A stretch of 16,586 nt of DNA from Sedimentisphaerales bacterium. GTDB taxonomy: Bacteria > Planctomycetota > Phycisphaerae > Sedimentisphaerales > Anaerobacaceae. The stretch spans positions 1 to 16,586 of the forward strand of contig JAFGTU010000323.1 of the NCBI GenBank assembly GCA_016933985.1, in the 5' to 3' direction. Shown here one piece after another: positions 1-5,655 of the stretch. Each line of letters opens with the position of its first letter. The stretch's first letter is position 1. A program made the translations under genes and the position numbers. The notes under the pieces are model-generated. The model was not told the DNA's origin. It was given only the letters and a program-made list of their open reading frames with translations, and did no database searches.

Positions 1-400
1 CGCCCATCGGCATCGCGTTGCCGATCTTGGGCTCACAGACCTCGCCGCTCTCGACACTTTCACCGGCCTTCAGGCCGAGCGGCGCGAGAATATACCTCTT
101 TTCCCCGTCCGCGTAGTTCAGCAGGGAGATGAAGCAATCCCTGTTGGGGTCGTATTCGATCGTCGCAACAGTTGCCGGGATACCGTCCTTTGTCCGCTTG
201 AAATCGATGAGCCGATAGATGCGTCGTGCGCCGCCGCCTCGGAAACGAACCGTGGTCACACCGGAATGATTCCTGCCCCCATTCTTCTTGATGCGTTTGC
301 ACAGCGATTTTTCGGGCTTGACCGTCGTCAGCTCCGCATAGTCATTTACAGAGCTGTTCCTGCGCCCTGCACTTGTCGGATTGTAAACTCGAATACCCAT
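1..400 (-). CDS. rplB: 50S ribosomal protein L2, N-terminal part (runs off window)
   Basis: This is the start of L2 (uL2), a primary 23S rRNA-binding protein needed for subunit joining and peptidyl transferase assembly. The ATG is at 400-398 and about 133 codons are present before the window edge. The protein starts MGIRVYNPTSAGRR and contains RLIDFKRTKDGIPATV, EYDPNRD and KRYILAPLGLKAG, which match the conserved L2 N-terminal OB-fold RNA-binding region. The C-terminal SH3-like domain, with the conserved His near the peptidyl transferase centre, lies outside the window. It is the last gene here of the S10 cluster and follows rplW by 34 nt. No strong Shine-Dalgarno site is seen; a GGGGCAAG stretch lies somewhat far from the start. 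Identity is certain; only the edge limits it. Confidence 0.96.
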   Translation of the reverse strand, partial: MGIRVYNPTSAGRRNSSVNDYAELTTVKPEKSLCKRIKKNGGRNHSGVTTVRFRGGGARRIYRLIDFKRTKDGIPATVATIEYDPNRDCFISLLNYADGEKRYILAPLGLKAGESVESGEVCEPKIGNAMPMG

Positions 401-434
401 AAACTACTTGCCCCGTCGCTCACCTGGTCAATTC

Positions 435-713
435 TTAGAACAAATCAATATGAAACTCCGGCTTAAGGTAAACGACAGCCTTCTTCCACCTCGGCGTCAT
501 CCCGAAGTGCCGCCCTTTGCGACGATACTTGCCAACGCAATTAGCAGTCCTCACTTTATCCACCTTTACGCTGTAGATCCTCTCGACGGCATTCTTTATC
601 TGTGACTTATTCGCTCTACGGTTCACCTCAAAGGAATAGGCGCTTCTTGCGTTGGCAAAGTGCATCCCCTGCTCAGTAACCAAAGGCCGAACTACTATGT
701 CAAAATCGTCCAC
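435..713 (-). CDS. rplW: 50S ribosomal protein L23
   Basis: L23 (uL23) binds 23S rRNA domain III at the polypeptide exit and is the docking site for trigger factor and SRP. It has 92 residues, a normal length. PLVTEQG near the N-terminus, then YSFEVNRRANKSQIKNAVE, is the family core (beta strand then the helix with the NK-IK pattern). The basic loop GKYRRKGRHFG and the closing strand KKAVVYLKPE follow. The start is GTG (713-711), chosen because AAGGTG lies six bases upstream and no in-frame ATG gives a full N-terminus. The Shine-Dalgarno site begins about two bases after the rplD stop, so the two genes are probably translationally coupled. rplB follows after 34 nt. Confidence 0.96.
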   Translation of the reverse strand: MDDFDIVVRPLVTEQGMHFANARSAYSFEVNRRANKSQIKNAVERIYSVKVDKVRTANCVGKYRRKGRHFGMTPRWKKAVVYLKPEFHIDLF

Positions 714-725
714 ACTAACACCTTT

Positions 726-1361
726 TTAGTTTGCGTTTGCCTTCTTTTCGTCCAAGACCGACAGGAGCGCATCCTTAGTGAAAAGCATCTTGCTATACTT
801 GCAGATATCGCCGGCGTTCAACTGCTCGACGGCAAGCACCGCGACTCTCGGCAGGTTTCTCGCCGATTTGTAGAGATTCTCGTCGTACTGACGGGTCGTT
901 ACAAGGCAACTGCGGTCTATCTTCAGGTTGTTCAAAACACCTGCAAAGCCCTTGGTCTTCGGCTTCTCGAAAGTCAGCCCGTCCACGACGACGACGCTAT
1001 TGCTGCGAAGTTTCGCCAGAATCGCCGAGTTTCTTGCCAGCCTTCTCTGCTTTTTCGGCATCTTCTTGCCGAATTCTCTGGCGGACTTTGCAAACGTAAC
1101 CCCCCCGCCGACACGCTTGCCGGTCCTGATATTGCCGACGCGCGCGTTTCCCGTGCCCTTCTGCCTGAACAGCTTCTTGCCGGCGCCTTGGACCATACTT
1201 CTGCCCTTTGTCGCAGCGGTTCCGACGCGCTTATTGGCGTGATACATAACAATGGCCTGCTTGAGAAGGCGATACCTGACCGCTCCGCCGAGAGCAGACT
1301 CATCGACCTTCAGCTTATCAACTTCCTGGCCATCCGGGTTGTACACAACCAGATCAATCAT
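726..1361 (-). CDS. rplD: 50S ribosomal protein L4
   Basis: L4 (uL4) is an early-assembly 23S rRNA protein whose extended loop lines the exit tunnel constriction. In gamma-proteobacteria it also represses the S10 operon by binding its leader. The 211-residue length is typical. The loop contains RQKGTGNARVGNIRTGKRVG, matching the tunnel-loop signature RQKGTGRAR; the Lys linked to macrolide resistance in E. coli (RQK) is wild type. PKKQRRLARNSAI follows as the second conserved block. The ATG at 1361 is preceded by a modest GGAATTCAGAG site, 24 nt after rplC. Whether this L4 regulates the unusual leader upstream of rpsJ cannot be told from sequence. Confidence 0.96.
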   Translation of the reverse strand: MIDLVVYNPDGQEVDKLKVDESALGGAVRYRLLKQAIVMYHANKRVGTAATKGRSMVQGAGKKLFRQKGTGNARVGNIRTGKRVGGGVTFAKSAREFGKKMPKKQRRLARNSAILAKLRSNSVVVVDGLTFEKPKTKGFAGVLNNLKIDRSCLVTTRQYDENLYKSARNLPRVAVLAVEQLNAGDICKYSKMLFTKDALLSVLDEKKANAN

Positions 1362-1385
1362 CTCTGAATTCCGTTTTGCACGTGC

Positions 1386-2033
1386 TCATTTCTTTTGGGC
1401 AGTGCGGACAATGCAATAGCCGCCATCCGGCCCCGGCACAGAACCCTTTACTATCAACAGGTTACGGTCCTGGTCTATTCCAATCAACTTATGGTTTTTT
1501 GCCGTAACCCGGCAACCGCCCATACGGCCAGCCATTCTCTTGCCTTTCTTGAGTTTGCCGCTGTGCCCGCGGTCCGTCGCGAAACTTGCGATCGAGCCAG
1601 GGGCCCTGTGCCTTCGCTCTGTTCCGTGCGAGGCCGGGAAGCCACCAAAGCCATAGCGCTTCATCACGCCGGCATAGCCTTTGCCTTTGCTTGTGCCTAC
1701 AACATCAACATACTTGTTGTCTGCAAAAACACCAACGGTAATAGAAGCCCCCAACTCATAATTGCCCGCGGCATCATCAGCCAATCTCATTTCGCGGACA
1801 AATCGCTTGGGTGAGGTCTTGGCCTTCGCGGCACTGCCTATCTGCGGCTTCCTTGCTCGCGACGACTTCTTATCTTCAAAACCCAACTGCACTGCGCTAT
1901 AACCATCAGTCTTGGCGGTCTTGACCTGCATAACAACACATGGGCCGGCCTGGATAACCGTGACAGGCAACAACTTGCCTGATTCACCATAAACCTGCGT
2001 AATGCCGACTTTTTTTCCCAATAACATCGCCAT
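1386..2033 (-). CDS. rplC: 50S ribosomal protein L3
   Basis: L3 (uL3) initiates 50S assembly; its central extension reaches the peptidyl transferase centre. It has 215 residues. MLLGKKVGITQVY is the conserved N-terminus, SKGKGYAGVMKRYGFGG and HRAPGSI are the core motifs, and KGKRMAGRMGG with RNLLIVKGSVPGP closes the barrel. The start at 2033 gives MAMLLGKK; an ATG two codons later (2027) is also possible because no clear Shine-Dalgarno site decides between them. The central loop at residues 149-162 is about four residues longer than in E. coli and lacks the Gln that PrmB methylates there. It follows rpsJ across an 82-nt gap containing nested inverted repeats. Confidence 0.96.
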   Translation of the reverse strand: MAMLLGKKVGITQVYGESGKLLPVTVIQAGPCVVMQVKTAKTDGYSAVQLGFEDKKSSRARKPQIGSAAKAKTSPKRFVREMRLADDAAGNYELGASITVGVFADNKYVDVVGTSKGKGYAGVMKRYGFGGFPASHGTERRHRAPGSIASFATDRGHSGKLKKGKRMAGRMGGCRVTAKNHKLIGIDQDRNLLIVKGSVPGPDGGYCIVRTAQKK

Positions 2034-2048
2034 AATAACTTTTCCGGT

Positions 2049-2107
2049 GTCTCTACTCGCCGCGGCTGCTGCAACAACTGCAAACCGGGCCGCCGCTTAC
2101 AAGAGAC
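2049..2107 (-). repeat. Nested inverted repeats in the rpsJ-rplC gap
   Basis: Three nested complementary pairs fill the gap: outer 6 bp (2049-2054 with 2102-2107), middle 5 bp (2062-2066 with 2092-2096) and inner 4 bp (2070-2073 with 2079-2082, 5-nt loop). In RNA this would form one interrupted stem ending about 15 nt before the rplC start. No T-run follows, so it is not an intrinsic terminator. A role in RNA processing or translational control is inference. Confidence 0.5.
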
Positions 2108-2115
2108 CATGCAAA

Positions 2116-2430
2116 TCAGGCCTTGATCCTTACAAAAACTCCCGCAGGAACAACCAGGCGGTTCAATACCTCAACAGTGCGCGCGTTCGCTTCGTGGATA
2201 TCAATCAGTCGCTTGTGTGTGCGAAGCTCAAACTGCTCACGAGACTTCTTATCGATGTGAGGACTGCGAAGGACGGTGTACCGCTCGATTCTCGTCGGAA
2301 GCGGCACGGGACCGCTAACACGGGCATTGGTCTTTCGCGAATGCTCGACTATCTCTCGAGCGGATGCATCCAGGGCCCTGTGGTCGTAGGCCTCCATCCT
2401 AATTCGTATTCTTTCTGTTTCTGTACCCAT
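2116..2430 (-). CDS. rpsJ: 30S ribosomal protein S10
   Basis: S10 (uS10) is a tertiary-binding protein of the 30S head and, as NusE, a partner of NusB in antitermination. It has 104 residues, normal length. RIRIRMEAYDHRALD at the start, RVSGPVPLPT in the middle, and RSPHIDKKSREQFELRTHKR are textbook S10 motifs. The ATG at 2430-2428 is preceded by GAGGA about six bases upstream, a good Shine-Dalgarno site. It is the first gene after the 506-nt non-coding stretch and so heads the S10 transcription unit driven by the promoter at 2851-2879. rplC follows after 82 nt. Confidence 0.97.
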   Translation of the reverse strand: MGTETERIRIRMEAYDHRALDASAREIVEHSRKTNARVSGPVPLPTRIERYTVLRSPHIDKKSREQFELRTHKRLIDIHEANARTVEVLNRLVVPAGVFVRIKA

Positions 2431-2845
2431 ACTAGTCCTCTACAATCCTGCCTTTCACTGCCTCAAGCACGAGCTTATCCCCTATCAGCAAGCAAAACAA
2501 AACATCTTATCGGAACTCAAGTGTCTCAAGCCAGTAAAAGCTTGTAGAATATCAACTTATAATAAAAGAGCAACACAAAAAGACACTTTTAGCGTGCAGA
2601 AAATCTGCAACCAGCCAAAATCCGTATCTTCGTTTCGGCAGGAGAGGCTTTAGTAACTCGCCTTCCTTAAAAGTCCGGGTCTCGGGCCAAACCTGGCCCT
2701 TCCAAAGCCTCTTGAGGGCTTATGGTACACCCCAAAGTCTAACAGACCACTATAAAACCATCCTTGACCATCATTTACAGACGTGCCACAGCCCAACTGG
2801 TTTTACGCAAAGTCGTCCCTGACAATGCTCGCTACGGCTGAAAAC
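2431..2845 (-). promoter_or_regulatory. Predicted ~415-nt structured 5' leader of the S10 cluster
   Basis: This non-coding stretch lies between the predicted transcription start (about 2845) and rpsJ. Reading along the transcript, visible hairpins are: A, 2702-2725, 8 bp with one bulged base and loop CTCAAGA; B, 2684-2699, a perfect 6-bp stem with loop GGTT; C, 2614-2639, 7 bp with one G-U; D, 2595-2609, 6 bp with loop TTT; E, an 8-bp long-range pair (2519-2526 with 2581-2588) enclosing a 5-bp hairpin at 2527-2544. Only tiny ORFs of 11 and 6 codons without Shine-Dalgarno sites occur. It does not look like the E. coli S10 leader as far as I can tell. A cis-regulatory RNA is plausible; the structures are visible, the function is inferred. 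Confidence 0.55.
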
Positions 2846-2850
2846 CACTA

Positions 2851-2879
2851 AATATACAGTGCCTACCAGCGCATGTCAA
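2851..2879 (-). promoter_or_regulatory. Sigma70-type promoter upstream of the S10 cluster
   Basis: On the minus strand a perfect -35 TTGACA (2879-2874) is followed by 17 bases and a -10 TATATT (2856-2851), which matches TATAAT at five of six positions. It lies in the fusA-rpsJ gap, pointing at rpsJ, with an expected start near 2844-2845. It is the best promoter match I found in the non-coding DNA of the window. It suggests that the S10 genes have their own initiation point apart from readthrough of the rpoBC-str genes. Confidence 0.8.
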
Positions 2880-2889
2880 CAGGGTATCG

Positions 2890-2924
2890 AAAAGAATCTT
2901 GAAAAAATTGCAAAAAATCCAAAA
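2890..2924 (-). promoter_or_regulatory. Phased A-tracts upstream of the S10 promoter
   Basis: Runs of four to six A (plus strand) at 2890-2893, 2902-2907, 2912-2917 and 2921-2924 have centres spaced about 13, 10 and 8 bp apart. They cover roughly -46 to -80 relative to the predicted start. Such A/T tracts near helical phase bend DNA and can act as UP-type elements for strong ribosomal promoters. The stretch also contains a weak AT-only inverted repeat (AAGAAT/ATTCTT), which is too weak to call a fusA terminator. Confidence 0.5.
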
Positions 2925-2936
2925 TTCTTGCATCGG

Positions 2937-5012
2937 TCATACAACGAGCTGTTCGGCAACTTGGTCAGGCACCCTTTCGTAATTCAGCGGCTCCATAGTA
3001 AACGATCCTCTACCTGCCGTAACGCTGCGGATTTCGCTCGAATAGCCAAACATCTCGACGAGCGGAACCTTGGCATCGATCACCTGCATGTTCCCGTGGG
3101 TGCGACAGCCGGTGATTAGGCCTCTCTTTGCCAAGAGTCCCCCCTGAACGGCCCCGAAATTGGCCTGCGGCACAATTGCCTGCAGACGCATCACGGGTTC
3201 CAGCAAGACCGGACCTGCATCCTTGAGGCCCTTTTCTACAGCCACGGCGGCAGCCTGCTCAAAGGCCAATGATGATGAATCGACCGAGTGGAATGAGCCG
3301 CCAATTAATGTAACTCTGAGCCCAACGACCGGGTAGCCGGCCAAAACGCCGCAGCCCAGAGCATCTTTTGCGCCTCTCTCGACGTCGGCGACATACTCTC
3401 TGGGCACCTCATCTCCACCGGCTTTGGACTCAAATTCGATATCCCGGCTCCAGTGCCCGTCATCGCGCATGAGCGGCTCGATTTTCAGCACAACGTGGCC
3501 GTATTGGCCGTGACCGCCCGTCTGACGCACGAATTTGCCCTCAGCTTCAGCAACGCGGGTGATAGCTTCCCTGTAAGCTACCCGAGGCTTGTCAACCCTG
3601 ACGTTGACGCCTTTTTCCTTTATCAGCTTGTGCTGGAGCACTTCAAGATGAAGCTCGCCCATACCGCTGATAATGGTCTGACCGGTTTCGCTGTCAAATC
3701 TGCACTCAAAAGTGGGGTCTTCACGCTTCAAATCGGCCAGCGCATCGGCTAGCTTCACCTTCTCAGCGGCGGTCCGAGGCTCGATTGACATGTTGATCAC
3801 CGTCTGAGGAAAGGCTATGCTGGGCAGCGCAACGGGCTTCTTCGGGTCGCAAAGCGTATCGCCCGTGAGTGTTTGCTTCAGGCCGACCACTGCAACTATA
3901 TCCCCCGCAGAGGCCGAATCCAGGATTCTTCGCTCATTGGCGTGCATCTCGAAAATCCGCGTGATGTTCTCTCGCTTGTTGCGATTCACGTTCAACACCC
4001 TGGTTCCCGATTTCAATCTCCCTTGATATATCCTCAGATAGTATAGATCACCGTGTACATCACCAGTAATCTTGAACGCCAAAGCGACCAAACTGCCGTG
4101 TGGGTCGCATTTGACAGGGATTGCCTTATCTTTATCGGACTGTTTGTGCCCCATGATAACGGGCCTGTCCAGCGGCGAGGGCAGGTAGGCAAGAACGCCA
4201 TCGAGAAGCCTCTGAACACCTATGTATTTCAGAGCCGACCCGACAAATACGCACTGAAGCTCGTTGGCCAAAGCCCCTTTTCTGATAGCCCGGTGGATCA
4301 TTTCGGCATCCACAGGCTGGTCATGAACATAACGGTCCATCAACTCCTCGTCGTGTTCGGCCGCCAGTTCGATCATTTCTCTTCTATACCGCTCGGCGGC
4401 ATCCAAGAACTCGGACGGAATATCGGTTTCATAAAAGGTCGCGCCCATTTGCTCGCTCTTATAGAAGACGGCCTGCATCTTGATCAGATCGACAAGACCC
4501 GTAAAAGAATCGCCGGCCCCGATAGGAAGTTGCAGCGCAACCGGGTTGGCAAGGAGCTTGTCACGGATGCTCTCGACAGACATCTCGAAATCGGCGCCGA
4601 TTTTGTCCATCTTGTTGATGAAGCAGATACAGGGAAGATTGTACTTGGCGCTCTGCCTCCAGACAGTCTCACTCTGGGCCTGGACGCCTTCGCTCGCATC
4701 GAAGACCGCTACGCCGCCATCGAGGACCCGCAAAGACCTTTCTACTTCCGCAGTAAAATCGATATGGCCAGGAGTATCGATAAGATTGATCTGGCAACCC
4801 TTCCACGGACATTTTGTCGCAGCCGATGTAATGGTTATGCCGCGTTTTTGTTCTTCCTCCATATAGTCCATAACCGCTGTCCCGTCGTGGACCTCACCCA
4901 TTTTATAAGTCTTGCCTGTGTAGTAGAGAATACGCTCGGTAACGGTAGTCTTACCGGCGTCAATGTGGGCTATAATCCCTATGTTACGCACTTTCTCTAA
5001 ATTACCAGACAT
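2937..5012 (-). CDS. fusA: Elongation factor G (translocation GTPase), divergent domain V
   Basis: EF-G uses GTP to move tRNA and mRNA through the ribosome. The G domain shows AHIDAGKTT (residues 15-23), RGITITSAAT (57-66), DTPGH (79-83, with catalytic His83), NKMD (133-136) and GSAL (258-261). GMGELHLEV (450-458) marks domain III. TGGHGQYGHV (498-507) and GGSFHSVDSS (571-580) are domain IV tip loops, with the conserved tip His. EMFGYSSEIRS (653-663) is domain V. The ATG at 5012 gives 691 residues and starts MSGNLEKVRNIGI as in the family. In-frame upstream starts (ATG 5057, TTG 5075) add sequence with no family counterpart. Domain V residues 614-631 differ strongly from usual EF-G, so this may be the spd-type EF-G known from spirochaetes and planctomycetes. 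It follows rpsG across a terminator-like hairpin; no tuf follows. Confidence 0.95.
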   Translation of the reverse strand: MSGNLEKVRNIGIIAHIDAGKTTVTERILYYTGKTYKMGEVHDGTAVMDYMEEEQKRGITITSAATKCPWKGCQINLIDTPGHIDFTAEVERSLRVLDGGVAVFDASEGVQAQSETVWRQSAKYNLPCICFINKMDKIGADFEMSVESIRDKLLANPVALQLPIGAGDSFTGLVDLIKMQAVFYKSEQMGATFYETDIPSEFLDAAERYRREMIELAAEHDEELMDRYVHDQPVDAEMIHRAIRKGALANELQCVFVGSALKYIGVQRLLDGVLAYLPSPLDRPVIMGHKQSDKDKAIPVKCDPHGSLVALAFKITGDVHGDLYYLRIYQGRLKSGTRVLNVNRNKRENITRIFEMHANERRILDSASAGDIVAVVGLKQTLTGDTLCDPKKPVALPSIAFPQTVINMSIEPRTAAEKVKLADALADLKREDPTFECRFDSETGQTIISGMGELHLEVLQHKLIKEKGVNVRVDKPRVAYREAITRVAEAEGKFVRQTGGHGQYGHVVLKIEPLMRDDGHWSRDIEFESKAGGDEVPREYVADVERGAKDALGCGVLAGYPVVGLRVTLIGGSFHSVDSSSLAFEQAAAVAVEKGLKDAGPVLLEPVMRLQAIVPQANFGAVQGGLLAKRGLITGCRTHGNMQVIDAKVPLVEMFGYSSEIRSVTAGRGSFTMEPLNYERVPDQVAEQLVV

Positions 5013-5038
5013 CTGTTCTGTCCCACAGGCCACCGCTG

Positions 5039-5063
5039 TCTCTGGTGTTTGGCACATCAGAGA
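5039..5063 (-). repeat. Hairpin in the fusA 5' leader
   Basis: A perfect 6-bp inverted repeat (TCTCTG/CAGAGA, 5039-5044 with 5058-5063) encloses a further 3-bp pair (5045-5047 with 5053-5055) and a 5-nt loop. It sits 26 nt upstream of the fusA ATG, just after the terminator-like element. A 9-bp direct repeat (CACAGGCCA on the plus strand) flanks it at 5024-5032 and 5066-5074. It may affect ribosome loading or form an alternative to the terminator, but this is inference. Confidence 0.4.
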
Positions 5064-5081
5064 AACACAGGCCAAGCCGAC

Positions 5082-5129
5082 AAAAAAACTGCCACGTCCA
5101 CCTCAATATCACCGTGAAACGTGGCAGTT
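5082..5129 (-). terminator. Intrinsic terminator/attenuator between rpsG and fusA
   Basis: Reading the minus strand, an 11-bp perfect stem (5119-5129 with 5087-5097, core ACTGCCACGT/ACGTGGCAGT) closes a 21-nt loop in which three more pairs can form (5099-5101 with 5114-5116). A run of seven T follows directly (5088-5082). This is the classic form of a Rho-independent terminator and it only works in the direction of the operon. It starts 15 nt after the rpsG stop. No good promoter is seen between it and fusA, so it probably acts as a partial terminator that lowers fusA transcription relative to rpsL-rpsG. Confidence 0.85.
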
Positions 5130-5143
5130 CTAAACACTTACAA

Positions 5144-5617
5144 TTACCAGGCAAAATGTGCAAAGGCCTTATTCGCCTCAGCCATTTTGTGGATGTTCTC
5201 CCGAGTAGTCATTGCGCCGCCGGTCTCGTTATAGGCGTCCATAAGCTCCGAAGCCAGACGCTGGCACATCGGTTTTCCCTTTTTGTTCTTCGCAGAGAGG
5301 ATAATCCACCTGAAAGCAAGCGACTGCTGCCGCTTGGTGTTGACCTGCATAGGCACCTGGTAACTGGCGCCTCCGACGCGTTTGCTGCGGACCTCAATCA
5401 AGGGCTTTGCGTTGTTGATAGCCTTCTCAAAAACTTCGAGCGGTCCGACATCGGTGATCTTCTTGCTTATGATATCCAGCGCATCGTAAAAGACACGCTG
5501 TGCCGTACTCTTCTTGCCGGCCAACATCAACGCGTTGATGAACTTGGATGCAAGCCTGCTATTGAGCTTCGTATCGGGCTTAAGCTGTTGATTTGACCTT
5601 GTGAACTTTTTCGCCAT
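5144..5617 (-). CDS. rpsG: 30S ribosomal protein S7
   Basis: S7 (uS7) nucleates assembly of the 30S head and contacts the E site. It has 157 residues, normal for bacteria. LKPDTKLNSRLASKFINALM is the conserved first helix region, GKKSTAQRVFYDAL follows, and the beta-hairpin VRSKRVGGASYQVPMQV contacts mRNA and the E-site tRNA. RWIILSAKNKKGKPMCQRLA and ENIHKMAEANKAFAHFAW end the protein. The ATG at 5617 has AGGT about seven bases upstream. It follows rpsL after only 38 nt, too short for the E. coli-type S7-binding intergenic control site. The terminator-like hairpin begins just downstream. Confidence 0.97.
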   Translation of the reverse strand: MAKKFTRSNQQLKPDTKLNSRLASKFINALMLAGKKSTAQRVFYDALDIISKKITDVGPLEVFEKAINNAKPLIEVRSKRVGGASYQVPMQVNTKRQQSLAFRWIILSAKNKKGKPMCQRLASELMDAYNETGGAMTTRENIHKMAEANKAFAHFAW

Positions 5618-5655
5618 ATTCTATACCTAAGTTTATTTCGACTTCTACAGACACG

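Noticed and set aside
2002..2547. 181-codon plus-strand ORF across rpsJ and part of the S10 leader
   Set aside because: Mostly antisense to rpsJ; the part in the leader has no coding signature and overlaps the predicted RNA structures.
2555..2590. Second promoter within the S10 leader around TATTATAAG
   Set aside because: A -10-like element exists, but the -35 position at 16-18 nt matches TTGACA at only about half the bases; chance AT-rich sequence is as likely.
2770..2784. Leader peptide ORF (ATGATGGTC..., 11 codons) upstream of rpsJ
   Set aside because: No Shine-Dalgarno site, no run of regulatory codons, and such short ORFs are expected by chance in 400 nt.
2890..2936. Intrinsic terminator directly after fusA
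   Set aside because: There are T-runs but only an AT-rich 6-bp stem with a 26-nt loop; no GC-rich hairpin precedes the T-run.
4053..5000. 315-codon ORF on the plus strand, antisense to fusA
   Set aside because: A shadow of fusA, covering the highly constrained GTPase domain. No recognisable protein features.
5013..5075. Longer EF-G starting at TTG 5075 or ATG 5057
   Set aside because: The additional 15-21 residues have no counterpart in EF-G, the upstream starts lack ribosome-binding sites, and the ATG at 5012 gives the canonical N-terminus.
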